Notes under the pieces: model-generated | Told to the model about the DNA's origin: nothing | Seen by the model: the letters and a program-made list of their open reading frames with translations, nothing else | The model's database searches: none | Part shown: one piece after another, positions 20,424 through 28,711 of the stretch | How the letters are laid out: every line of letters starts with the position of its first letter | Numbering within the stretch: position 1 is the first letter of the stretch | Program-made: the position numbers and the translations under genes | Assembly: GCF_018135625.1 (NCBI RefSeq) | Contig: NZ_CP073078.1 | Span: 2,078,501 to 2,142,500 of the forward strand | Direction of reading: 5' to 3' | Origin: Phenylobacterium montanum | Lineage (GTDB): Bacteria; Pseudomonadota; Alphaproteobacteria; Caulobacterales; Caulobacteraceae | DNA length: 64,000 bases

Positions 20424-21059
20424 ATGGGTTTGCACAGACGACATATTCTCGGCCTCGGGCTGGCGACGGCAGGCGTCGGGGCGGCCGGCTACGGCGGCCT
20501 GGCTCTGGGCGACTGGCTGGCGGGGCCGGACCTCGTGGCGCCTGCGGCCGACGGTCCGGACGCCGCCGAAGCCGACCTCGCCCCCAGCGCGCCGCCCGCC
20601 AAGGGCGAAGTGCGCCGGGCCTACATGCACAATTTCTACACCGGCGAGGTGCTGGACGCGGTCTATTACGAGAACGGCCGCTATGTCCCGGACGCGCTCT
20701 CCGCCGCCAACCACCTGCTGCGTGACTGGCGCACGGGCCAGCAGCACTTCATCCACCCTCGCCTGTTCGACCTCCTGCACAACCTGAGGACCCGCCTGGA
20801 CACCCGGCGGCCGTTCCAGATTCTGTCCGGCTATCGCTCGCCCAGAACAAACGCCATGCTGCGCCGGCACAGCGAACAGGTCGCCTCCCAGAGCCAGCAC
20901 CTCTTGGGGCGGGCGCTCGACATCAATGTCGAGGGCGTCCACCTCGCTCACCTGCACAAGGCGGCCCTGAGCCTGAGGGCCGGCGGGGTGGGCTACTATC
21001 CGGATAACGGCTTCGTCCACGTGGACGTGGGCCGGGTCCGGCAGTGGACCGATCTCTAA
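20424..21059 (+). CDS. DUF882/YcbK-type M15 peptidase-like protein, Tat signal
   Basis: A 211-aa exported protein. The N terminus (HRRHILGLGLATAGVGAAGYGG) is a twin-arginine signal. The C-terminal ~120 residues are the DUF882 (YcbK, peptidase M15-like) domain, with ILSGYRSPRTN, QHLLGRALDINV (His and Asp zinc ligands) and FVHVDVG (His ligand). Members are thought to trim peptidoglycan peptides, and a D-Ala endopeptidase role is inferred. No strong ribosome site precedes ATG 20424. It lies 75 nt after the SDR gene and converges on an aldo/keto reductase. Confidence 0.85.
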   Translation: MGLHRRHILGLGLATAGVGAAGYGGLALGDWLAGPDLVAPAADGPDAAEADLAPSAPPAKGEVRRAYMHNFYTGEVLDAVYYENGRYVPDALSAANHLLRDWRTGQQHFIHPRLFDLLHNLRTRLDTRRPFQILSGYRSPRTNAMLRRHSEQVASQSQHLLGRALDINVEGVHLAHLHKAALSLRAGGVGYYPDNGFVHVDVGRVRQWTDL

Positions 21060-21062
21060 GGC

Positions 21063-22097
21063 TCAGCCCGCCAGAGCCTTCTCCACCGGCCCATCGCGCA
21101 CGATGGGCGAGAACCAGCCGGGATAGCGGGGCGCGATGGCGCTGACCTGGTCGAGTTCGGCCACATCCTGATCGGTCAGCCTGATCGCGGCCGCGGCCAG
21201 GTTGGCGGCCAGTTGCTGGCTGCTGCTGGCCCCGACCAGCACCGAGGACACCGCCGGTCGGGTCATCAGCCAGGCCAGGGCGATCGCCGCCGGCGTGGCG
21301 CCCTGGCGCTCCGCCACGGCCTTCAGCACCTCGACGATGCGGTAGCCCTGCTCGCGGTCGAAGGGGATCATGTCGAATCCCGACAGGCGTCCGCCGCCGC
21401 CCGAGGGATCCTCGCGGGTATATTTGCCCGACAGGAAGCCACCGGCCAGGGGGCTCCAGACGATCAGGCCGCAGCCGGCCTGCTCCGCCCACGGAACCAC
21501 CTCCGCCTCCAGGTCGCGGCCCACCAGGGAATAGTACATCTCGGCCGCACGGAACGGCTCGTAGCCGCGCTGCTGCTGGATGCCCCGCGCCGTCGCCGCC
21601 ATCCAGGCCGGCCAGTTGGAGAAGCCCGCATAGCGGACCTTGCCCTGGCGCACGAGGGCGTCGAAGGCCTCGAGGGTCTCCTCCAGCGGCGTGTGCGGGT
21701 CGACCCGGTGGGCCAGATAGACATCGATATAGTCCGTGCCCAGCCGCTTCAGGCTGGCCTCGGCCGCCTCCACGATGCGCCGGCGCGACAGGCCGGCCTG
21801 CAGCAAGCCCGGCCCCATGCGATTGCCGACCTTGGTCGAGATCACCACGTCCTGCCGGCGCGCGCCCAGAGCCTTGCCGAGCATGGTTTCGGAGTCGCCC
21901 GAGGAATAGACGTCGGCGCTGTTGAAGTGATTGACTCCCGCGTCGATCGCCTCGGCTGTCAGACGGTCCGCGCCGGCCTGGTCCAGCTTGTAGATCGCCG
22001 CCATCATGGGCCGGTCGCGCGCGGCGCCGAAGGTCATCGACCCCAAGGCCAGCTTGGAGACGACAAGCCCTGTCTCGCCGAGGCGTGCATACTGCAT
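21063..22097 (-). CDS. Aldo/keto reductase
   Basis: A 344-aa NADPH-dependent oxidoreductase with the TIM-barrel aldo/keto reductase signature: Tyr in SADVYSSG (~64), Lys in VVISTKVG (~89) and His in VYLAHRVDPHTP (~127). At the position of the usual catalytic Asp (FDTA in most relatives) the sequence reads FNSA, so Asn ~59 replaces Asp. The C-terminal cofactor segment VSSVLVGASSSQQLAANLAA is intact. AGAGGGAA precedes the ATG. Substrate unknown. Confidence 0.9.
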   Translation of the reverse strand: MQYARLGETGLVVSKLALGSMTFGAARDRPMMAAIYKLDQAGADRLTAEAIDAGVNHFNSADVYSSGDSETMLGKALGARRQDVVISTKVGNRMGPGLLQAGLSRRRIVEAAEASLKRLGTDYIDVYLAHRVDPHTPLEETLEAFDALVRQGKVRYAGFSNWPAWMAATARGIQQQRGYEPFRAAEMYYSLVGRDLEAEVVPWAEQAGCGLIVWSPLAGGFLSGKYTREDPSGGGGRLSGFDMIPFDREQGYRIVEVLKAVAERQGATPAAIALAWLMTRPAVSSVLVGASSSQQLAANLAAAAIRLTDQDVAELDQVSAIAPRYPGWFSPIVRDGPVEKALAG

Positions 22098-22243
22098 GTC
22101 CGTTTCCCTCTGAGGCGCGTCCTTGGAACTGCACAGCCTGTCTGACGCATCTGGGGCGATTTCACGGCCCCAGGCAACCCCTGAGAGAATAAGAGATGCT
22201 TTAGCGTGACGCGCGTCTCTGTCCCCGCGCGACTATCCTTGAC

Positions 22244-22699
22244 TCAGCCACGCCCTCGATAGGGTTGGACACCCTGATCCGGCAGCCATAGGCCCTGGGG
22301 CGGCGGACCCGACTGCCAGAACACGTCGATCGGAATCCCGCCGCGCGGATACCAGTAGCCGCCGATGCGCAGCCAGTGCGGCTGGGCCACCTCGACGATC
22401 TTGCGGCCAATGGCGACGGTGCAGTCCTCGTGGAAGGCGCCGTGGTTGCGGAACGAGCCTAGATACAGCTTCAGCGACTTGGACTCGATCAGCCAGTCCT
22501 TGGGCGCGTAGTCGATCACCAGCTGGGCGAAGTCGGGTTGACCGGTCACCGGGCACAGCGAGGTGAACTCAGGCGCGGTGAAGCGGGCGAGGTAGAGCAC
22601 GTCGGCCTGCGGATTGGGGACGCGCTCCAAGACCGCCTGGTCGGGGCTGTCGAAGCCGCGAACCTCGCGGCCGAGTTGGGTCAGGGTCTGTTCGCTCAT
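22244..22699 (-). CDS. queF: QueF, 7-cyano-7-deazaguanine reductase
   Basis: A 151-aa enzyme that reduces preQ0 to preQ1 with NADPH in queuosine biosynthesis. It is the short unimodular type. The QueF motif [21 protein letters not shown] and the catalytic Cys in [12 protein letters not shown] are present. It stands alone; no other queuosine genes are in the window. The start has little ribosome-site support, but an upstream extension is not possible without losing homology. Confidence 0.95.
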   Translation of the reverse strand: MSEQTLTQLGREVRGFDSPDQAVLERVPNPQADVLYLARFTAPEFTSLCPVTGQPDFAQLVIDYAPKDWLIESKSLKLYLGSFRNHGAFHEDCTVAIGRKIVEVAQPHWLRIGGYWYPRGGIPIDVFWQSGPPPQGLWLPDQGVQPYRGRG

Positions 22700-22791
22700 G
22701 CGGCTAGCCTAACGCACAGCGCGGCGGACGCGACAAGCCGCTTGCGCGCCCTTAAGATGACGAAAGGCGATCCAGGGAAGGGAAAGCAGGG

Positions 22792-23592
22792 ATGAGCGGG
22801 GATTTCGACGGGCTGATCGTGGCCATCACGGGCGCCTCCACCGGGCTTGGCCGCGCCATCGCGGTCGAGGTCGCCGAGCGCGGGGCCAAGGCGGTGGTGG
22901 TCAACTATGCCAGGAGCGCCGCAGAGGCCGAGGAGACCGCCGACCGGGTGCGTGCGCACGGCGCCGAGGCGGTGCTGGTTCAGGCCGACGTAGCCGACGA
23001 CGCCGACTGCCGGCGGATCGCCGAGGCGGCGGCGGGCTTTGGCCGCATCGACGCCCTGTTCAACAATGCGGGCGTCACCAAGTTCGCCCAGAACCACGCC
23101 GACCTGGACGCCGTGTCGGGCGAGGATTTCCTGCGCCTCTATCAGGTCAATGTGGTCGGCGCCTTTCAGATGATCCGGGCGGCGCGCGCGCTCCTGGAGG
23201 CCGGCGAGCGGCCGGGGGCGGTGGTCAATACGAGCTCGATTGCGGGCGTCACCGGCATCGGCTCTTCGGTGCCCTACGCCGCCTCAAAGGGCGCCCTGAC
23301 CACCATGACCCTGTCGCTGGCCCGGGCGCTGGCGCCGAAGATCCGCGTCAACGCCATCTGCCCCGGCTTCATCGACACGCCCTGGTTCGGCCGCGGCCTG
23401 GATGAAGCCGGCCTGGAGCGGCTGCGCCAGGGCGTGGCCGCTTCGGTCCCGCTGAAGGTGGCCTCGACCGCCGAGGACATCGCCGCCTCCGCTGTGTTCC
23501 TCGCCTCGCCCCACTCGCGGCACATCACCGGAGAGACCCTGATCGTCGATGCCGGCACGCACCTGGGCTATGCGCCGCTGAGGGCGCGGTAG
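22792..23592 (+). CDS. SDR oxidoreductase, FabG-like
   Basis: A 266-aa classical short-chain dehydrogenase. It has TGASTGLG (~12), NNAG (~92), catalytic Ser in NTSSIAGVTG (~148) and Tyr-Lys in VPYAASKGAL (~161-165), then RVNAICPGFIDTPW. It is probably an NAD(P)-dependent 3-oxoacyl or alcohol dehydrogenase; the substrate cannot be read. Isolated on the plus strand, 92 nt from the start of divergent queF. Confidence 0.88.
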   Translation: MSGDFDGLIVAITGASTGLGRAIAVEVAERGAKAVVVNYARSAAEAEETADRVRAHGAEAVLVQADVADDADCRRIAEAAAGFGRIDALFNNAGVTKFAQNHADLDAVSGEDFLRLYQVNVVGAFQMIRAARALLEAGERPGAVVNTSSIAGVTGIGSSVPYAASKGALTTMTLSLARALAPKIRVNAICPGFIDTPWFGRGLDEAGLERLRQGVAASVPLKVASTAEDIAASAVFLASPHSRHITGETLIVDAGTHLGYAPLRAR

Positions 23593-23661
23593 GAAGGCTT
23601 GCGCGTGTAACGCGACCACAGGTACTGGGCTGTTGCGCCTGCAAGGTCGGGGCGGGGGAAA

Positions 23662-24381
23662 ATGCACATACACAAGCCGAAGGTTCCGCACGGCGTGCGC
23701 GAGTTCCTGGCCGAGATCAGCGTGATCGTGGTCGGCATTGTTATAGCCCTGGGCGGCGAGCAGGTGGTGGAATGGATGCACTGGCGCGAGGTGGTGGGTC
23801 AGACGCGAGAGGCCCTGGACCACGAGTTGGCCGGGGACCTGGGCATCATCCAGTCGCGGATCGACCAGGCGCCCTGCATGGCCCGGCGGGTCTCCGAGCT
23901 GAAGACGGCGTTCCAACTGCACGCCAAGGGCCAGCCGCTGCAGTTGAAGGGGCCGATCGGGCAGCCCCAGTTTCCCCGCATCCACACCTCGGTCTGGGAG
24001 ACCGCGATCGCCGACCAGAGCGCCTCGCACATGCCGCTGGACGTCAAGCTGCGCTACGCCAGCTTGTATGATTCCTTGTACTGGTTCCGGGATCGGTCGA
24101 ACGAGGAGTCCGAGGCCTGGAGCCATCTCAGCCAGTTCGACGACCAGGACGTCATGACCGAGCAGGACTGGGCGGCGCTGCGCCAGTGGAAAGCGCGGGC
24201 GGCGGCCGTGTCGGCGAAGCTGGATCCCAATATCCTGCCGGTCGCCCAGAACGGGGGCCCCGGGACAACGCAGCGCCCCTTCTTCGGCCAGGCCGCGGAT
24301 CTCGGCGTGAAGCCTACGGCTTACCACTTCCAGGCCGGCATACAGGCGACGCGCGACGCGTTCTGCCGTCCGATGCTGTGA
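23662..24381 (+). CDS. Membrane-anchored protein of unknown function
   Basis: A 239-aa protein with one N-terminal membrane helix (ISVIVVGIVIALGGEQVVEW, residues ~19-38) after a short basic segment, so most of it should face the periplasm. The rest is mainly alpha-helical with conserved-looking Trp and acidic residues and a Cys pair (Cys ~73 and ~235). REFLAEISVIVVGI-ALGGEQVVE resembles a family of small uncharacterised proteins in Caulobacter and sphingomonads, known to me by pattern only. GGGGGAA precedes the ATG. Followed by a long palindromic repeat. Confidence 0.75.
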   Translation: MHIHKPKVPHGVREFLAEISVIVVGIVIALGGEQVVEWMHWREVVGQTREALDHELAGDLGIIQSRIDQAPCMARRVSELKTAFQLHAKGQPLQLKGPIGQPQFPRIHTSVWETAIADQSASHMPLDVKLRYASLYDSLYWFRDRSNEESEAWSHLSQFDDQDVMTEQDWAALRQWKARAAAVSAKLDPNILPVAQNGGPGTTQRPFFGQAADLGVKPTAYHFQAGIQATRDAFCRPML

Positions 24382-24423
24382 GGCGAGGCCAACCGCACCT
24401 AATCGGCTGCCTTCCCAAAAGCC

Positions 24424-24567
24424 GTCATCCCGGACGGAGGGAGCGGAGCGACCGAAGATCCGGGATCCAGCAGACCCTGCCTCGACACTGCAAAACATGC
24501 AGCTTCGAGATCGCGTCTGCTGGATCCCGGCCCTCCGCGCTCTTGCGAGCGCTGCGGCCGGGATGAC
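24424..24567. repeat. Extragenic palindromic repeat, GTCATCCCGG type
   Basis: Nested inverted repeats: outer arms GTCATCCCGG (24424-24433) and CCGGGATGAC (24558-24567), inner arms CCGGGATCCAGCAGA (24460-24474) and TCTGCTGGATCCCGG (24516-24530). The family is a common dispersed repeat in alphaproteobacterial intergenic regions. It lies between two convergent genes and may also act as a bidirectional terminator. Confidence 0.88.
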
Positions 24568-24581
24568 GAGCGTTGGGTCCC

Positions 24582-25871
24582 CTACAGCGTGAACGGCGCC
24601 ACGATGTCGAAGGCGATCGTGGTCTGGTGGCTCTTGGTCCCGTTGTCGTAGGCGAAGCCGTGCGTCAGCAGTTCGTCGTAGCGCAGCTCGGGCCGGAAGG
24701 TCAGGCCGTCGATCATCTTGGGCAGGCCGGCGGGCTTGTAGTTGATGCCCACGGTGAATTCGAAGAAGGTCGCGTTGCTGGCCGACAGGAAGACCGGGCT
24801 GGAGGGGCCGTAGCCGCCCTCGAAGTTGATGAAGTCGAACTTGCCCGGGAAGCCCGCGGTGTAGAAGTTCTTGTCGTCGCGCCAGATTTCCGCGCGGCCG
24901 CCCAGGGTGACGGTCGAGCTGATCGGATAGGTCAGATATTCGGTGACGCCGCCGCCACTGGCCTTCAGCAGGTCGTCATAGATGTAGTTGACGTCGGTGG
25001 TCGAAGTCAGCTTGTCGTTGACCTTCCAGGTGATCACCGCATCGTTCAGATAGCGCATCTTGTTGGTGCCGGTGACCTTGCCCGAGGCGTCATAGGCATA
25101 GTCTTCGGCGCCGATCTGGGTGGTGGCCAGGACGGTGACGTTCTTGAAGTTCAGGCCGAACCCGCCGTGGAAGTGGACCTTGCCGTCGTTGCCGCCGCCG
25201 CCGGTCCCCAGGAAGGTGTTCACGCCGCTGTCGAGGCCGGCATAGACGTCCAAGAGCGGGCTGACGTGGGTCTCGGTCATCACCCCCGTGTACTTCAGCG
25301 GGATGCCGAAGTTGAACAGGTAGGACTTGGAGTAGAAGAAGTTGCCGGTGGGGTCCATCACCTCGACCCCTTCCAGGGTCGGCAGGATGCCGGCGTGCAG
25401 CTCCATGCCGCCCGCGGTCAGCCAGGGGGCGTGGGCGTCGACGTGGGCCTCGACGATGTCGAACTGGTTGCGGCTGTTGATCGAGCGATTGAACTCGCCG
25501 ATCAGCTGGGTGTAGCGCGAGTCCGAGCCATAGGCGGCCTGGACCTTGAAGCCGACGTCCAGGGTCTTGCTGCTGGTGTCGACATCGCGCTCGACGTTCA
25601 GGGCCACTGAGTTCAGCAGGAACTGGTTGGCGCGGTCGGTGAACAGCTGGCCGTAGTTGAGGCCGTTGCTGGGGCTGTCCGGATTGCTGGTGAGGCCGAA
25701 TTCGACGTGGCCGCTCCACTTGATGGTGCTGGCCCAGCTGGCCGGCGGCGCGGCGGCCGCGGCTGGGGCGGCGGGCGCCGCTGCCGGCTGATCGTCGGCC
25801 CAGGCGGCGCCGGCGGCCATGATCAGGGCCAAGGCGCTTGCGGCTCCCAAAGCTTTCTTCTGCAACGTCAT
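24582..25871 (-). CDS. Outer-membrane beta-barrel (porin-like) protein
   Basis: A 429-aa protein with a signal peptide ending at GAAWADDQ (~25) and an Ala/Pro-rich linker (~29-45). The barrel-like domain has alternating hydrophobic/aromatic strands from IKWSGHVEFGLTSNP to the last strand ending FTL. The start (SGHVEFGLTSNPDSPSNGLNYGQLFTD) resembles the OmpL-like beta-barrel porin family (BBP2); this is recognised by pattern. It is likely a passive channel for small solutes. Only a weak ribosome site (GGGATAG) precedes the ATG. Confidence 0.75.
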   Translation of the reverse strand: MTLQKKALGAASALALIMAAGAAWADDQPAAAPAAPAAAAAPPASWASTIKWSGHVEFGLTSNPDSPSNGLNYGQLFTDRANQFLLNSVALNVERDVDTSSKTLDVGFKVQAAYGSDSRYTQLIGEFNRSINSRNQFDIVEAHVDAHAPWLTAGGMELHAGILPTLEGVEVMDPTGNFFYSKSYLFNFGIPLKYTGVMTETHVSPLLDVYAGLDSGVNTFLGTGGGGNDGKVHFHGGFGLNFKNVTVLATTQIGAEDYAYDASGKVTGTNKMRYLNDAVITWKVNDKLTSTTDVNYIYDDLLKASGGGVTEYLTYPISSTVTLGGRAEIWRDDKNFYTAGFPGKFDFINFEGGYGPSSPVFLSASNATFFEFTVGINYKPAGLPKMIDGLTFRPELRYDELLTHGFAYDNGTKSHQTTIAFDIVAPFTL

Positions 25872-26552
25872 CAGATCTATCCCCTGTTTGTTGGCGTCCG
25901 CCGCCCCGGCCGCAGGCTTCGGCCTTCATGGAGCAAACGAGCGCAGTCGAACGCGTTCGCGGCGCAGTTGCCGTGAGCGCGGGCACTATCGGCGAGGCGG
26001 GCGTAAAGGCTCCATCATCGCCGGGGCCGAGACGCATAAAAGCAGCATGGGGACCGCCATCCCTGCCCTGGCGACTCGACCGTTTACGCGGCGCAGGCGC
26101 GCGGGCCTTTCGGGCCGCGCGCTGAAGGCGTGGTCGATCGGCTGGCGGGCCGGGCCAACTTCGCCTTCGAGCGAGGCGAACCTACCTGCGCGCCCCGGCT
26201 TGACCGTCGCCGGATCGCCCGCCGGGGGACGAATGGGGAGCATCTGGCGCAGGTTTGCTCGCTCTGTTCGCGTCGGCGCCCAAATAATGCACAGCGCCGC
26301 GACATTGACGCGGCGGCGGTCGTCCGCCGCCGCGATGGGCCGCCGGCAGGAGCCGGACGAGGCTTCGCCCGGGCTCGGATTCCATACCGAATTTTTTGTT
26401 TTGCTGGATCGGCGTTGCGCGACACCAGCTGGCGCGGGATAGTGGCGAAGTGGCCGACAGACCGAGGCTTTGAACGCCCGGCGCGGCCTCGGCCAGAATC
26501 CAGAGGCGGCCCGACAGAGGCCGCGAGACAGGCAAGAACCGGGAGGCGCATC
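25872..26552. other. Divergent intergenic region, porin / acyl-CoA dehydrogenase
   Basis: No convincing gene is present in 681 bases. A strong GC hairpin with 11-bp perfect arms (CGCGGCGGCGG / CCGCCGCCGCG, loop TCGT) occupies 26309-26334, beside TTGACG at 26305. It has no T-tract, so it is not a simple terminator. A short T-rich run follows at 26391-26403. The dehydrogenase reading frame is open upstream to 26130, but composition and the lack of a start signal argue against coding. Confidence 0.45.
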
Positions 26553-27875
26553 ATGGCCTGGGATTTCGAAACCGACCCAGAATTCCAGAAGAAGCTGGAC
26601 TGGATCGAGGACTTCATGCGCGACGAGGTCGAACCGGTCTCTCACCTGGGCATGGCGGTCTATGGCCCCGAGGGACGCGAACGGTTCATCAAGCCGCTGC
26701 AGGCCGAGGTGAAGGAACAGGGCCTGTGGGCCTGTCACCTGGGGCCGGAGCTTGGCGGCCAGGGCTATGGCCAGGTCAAGCTGGCGCTGATGAACGAGAA
26801 GCTGGGGCGCAACAGCCTGGCGCCGTCCATATTCGGCTGCCAGGCGCCCGACACCGGCAACGCCGAGATCATCGCCCACTACGGCACCCCCGAGCAGAAG
26901 GAGAAGTGGCTTAAGCCGCTGCTGGACGGCGAGATCCGCTCGGCCTTCTCCATGAGCGAACCCACCGGCGGGTCCGACCCCCTCACCTTCCGCACCACCG
27001 CGGTGCTGGAAGGCGACGAATGGGTGATCGACGGCGAGAAGTGGTTCTCCACCAACGCGCGCTGGTCGACCATCCTGATCGTCTATGCGGTCACCGACCC
27101 CGACGCGGCCGACCCTTATCGGCGCATGTCGATGTTCATCGTGCCCACCAAGACGCCGGGCGTGGAGATCCTGCGCAACGTGGGGGTCGGCCGCGACGAG
27201 GGCTCGGAGGGCTATGTCAAATACAACAATGTCCGGGTGCCCTATGACGCCCTCCTGGGCGAACGGGGCTCGGCCTTCGCCGTCAGCCAGACGCGCCTGG
27301 GCGGCGGGCGGGTGCACCACGCCATGCGCACGGTGGGCGCCTGCAAGCATGCCCTGGACCTGATGTGCCAGCGGGCGGTCTCGCGCACCACCCGCGACGG
27401 CAAGCTCTCGGACTACCAGATGGTGCAGGAGCAGATCGCCGACAGCTGGATCCAGCTGGAGCAGTTCCGCCTTCTGGTCATGCGCACCGCCTGGCTGATC
27501 GACAAGCACAAGGACTACAAGAAGGTCCGGAAGGACATCGCGGCCATCAAGGTGGCCATGCCCAAGGTCTATCACGACATCGCCGCCAAGGCCTTGCACA
27601 TCCATGGCGCGCTCGGGGTCTCCAACGAGATGCCGTTCATGGGCATGGTCACTTCGTCCTTCGTGATGGGCATAGCCGACGGGCCGACCGAGGTGCACAA
27701 GGTCACCGTCGCCAAGCAGATCCTGAGGGACTACCACCCCACCAACGACCTGTTCCCAGCCTATCATATGCCCCGCCAGCGCGAGGCGGCGCGGGAGCGG
27801 TTCGCCGAGGACCTGAAGGCGGTCGAGGCGGCGTGGAAGGCCCGGCGCAAGGCGGATGCGGAGGCCGAGGCATGA
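26553..27875 (+). CDS. Acyl-CoA dehydrogenase, ACAD10/11-like
   Basis: A 440-aa flavoprotein that introduces the alpha-beta double bond in acyl-CoA. It has the FAD/substrate motif FSMSEPTGGSDPLTFRT (~130), the central beta domain (VIDGEKWFSTNARW), and a helical C-terminal domain ending HGALGVSNEMPFMGMVTSSFVMGIADGPTEVHK. The long N terminus and NEMP-type C-terminal motif fit the ACAD10/11-like branch, which acts on long or branched acyl-CoAs. ATG 26553 has GGGAGG. It is followed by an FMN reductase gene 71 nt downstream. Confidence 0.92.
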   Translation: MAWDFETDPEFQKKLDWIEDFMRDEVEPVSHLGMAVYGPEGRERFIKPLQAEVKEQGLWACHLGPELGGQGYGQVKLALMNEKLGRNSLAPSIFGCQAPDTGNAEIIAHYGTPEQKEKWLKPLLDGEIRSAFSMSEPTGGSDPLTFRTTAVLEGDEWVIDGEKWFSTNARWSTILIVYAVTDPDAADPYRRMSMFIVPTKTPGVEILRNVGVGRDEGSEGYVKYNNVRVPYDALLGERGSAFAVSQTRLGGGRVHHAMRTVGACKHALDLMCQRAVSRTTRDGKLSDYQMVQEQIADSWIQLEQFRLLVMRTAWLIDKHKDYKKVRKDIAAIKVAMPKVYHDIAAKALHIHGALGVSNEMPFMGMVTSSFVMGIADGPTEVHKVTVAKQILRDYHPTNDLFPAYHMPRQREAARERFAEDLKAVEAAWKARRKADAEAEA

Positions 27876-27946
27876 CCCGGCGAACCCTATTGCGCCGGGG
27901 GCGATAACGTCCCTATGAGTCAGGGGATGTTCGGAAAGGTCATTGC

Positions 27947-28567
27947 GTGACGTCAAAACCTGGGCCAGGGCCGCTGATCGTCGGCATCGGCGGCACCACC
28001 CGGCGCGAATCCAGCAGCGAGCGGACCCTGGCCAAAACGCTGGAGGCGGCGGAGCGGCTGGGCGCACGCACGCGCCTGTTCGGGGGCTCGGTCCTGACCA
28101 AGATTCCGATCTATGACCCCACCACCGCCGACAGCTCGCCCGAGCTACAGGAGCTCTTGGAGGGCGTGCGCCAGGCCGACGGGGTGATCATCGCCACCCC
28201 CGGCTATCACGGCTCGGTCTCCGGCGTGGTCAAGAACGCGCTCGACGCGCTCGATGGCCTGCGCGGCGACGTGCGCCCCTATTTCGACGGCCGGGCGGTG
28301 GGCTGCATCGTCACCGCCGACGGCTGGCAGGCGGCGGGCACCACGCTCTCTTCGCTGCGCACTATCATCCACGCCCTGCGCGGCTGGCCGACGCCCCTGG
28401 GCGTCGCCCTGAACCCCTCGGCCAATCCGCTGTTCGATGCGGAGGGCGAGCTGTGCAATCCTCGCGACGCCCAGATGCTGGCCATGCTGGCGGGCCAGGT
28501 GGTGGAGTTCGCCCGCATGAAACAGGCCCTGGCCGAGCACGCCACGCACTTGCCGCGGCCGATCTAA
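27947..28567 (+). CDS. NADPH-dependent FMN reductase-family protein
   Basis: A 206-aa flavodoxin-fold oxidoreductase. The phosphate loop GTTRRESSSERTL is at ~14 and TPGYHGSVSGVVKNALDAL (~84) is the family flavin-binding signature. It starts at GTG 27947 with GGAAAGG upstream. It may supply reduced flavin or reduce quinones or azo compounds. Its place behind an acyl-CoA dehydrogenase suggests a shared transcript, but a functional link is only inferred. Confidence 0.88.
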   Translation: MTSKPGPGPLIVGIGGTTRRESSSERTLAKTLEAAERLGARTRLFGGSVLTKIPIYDPTTADSSPELQELLEGVRQADGVIIATPGYHGSVSGVVKNALDALDGLRGDVRPYFDGRAVGCIVTADGWQAAGTTLSSLRTIIHALRGWPTPLGVALNPSANPLFDAEGELCNPRDAQMLAMLAGQVVEFARMKQALAEHATHLPRPI

Positions 28568-28581
28568 AGCAGGGACTTTCT

Positions 28582-28705
28582 GCCGCCTCACAAATCTTCC
28601 TCATCCTGAGGCGCCCGGCGCAAAGCGTCGGGCCTCGAAGGACGCAGCGGCGGCTCCGTGCGTCCTTCGAGGCCCGCTACGCGGGCGCCTCAGGATGAGG
28701 AGCTA
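28582..28705. repeat. 124-nt palindromic repeat, copy 2
   Basis: Same length and arms as the copy at 19303-19426. The right half is nearly identical (one substitution over ~40 nt). The central 26 nt (28640-28665) is the reverse complement of that in copy 1 with one mismatch. This copy lies between the converging FMN reductase and double TetR genes. Confidence 0.9.
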
Positions 28706-28711
28706 TGGCCC

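Noticed and set aside
26130-26552. N-terminal extension of the acyl-CoA dehydrogenase
   Set aside because: It would read through an 11-bp GC hairpin and has an Arg-rich unnatural composition; GGGAGG sits before ATG 26553.
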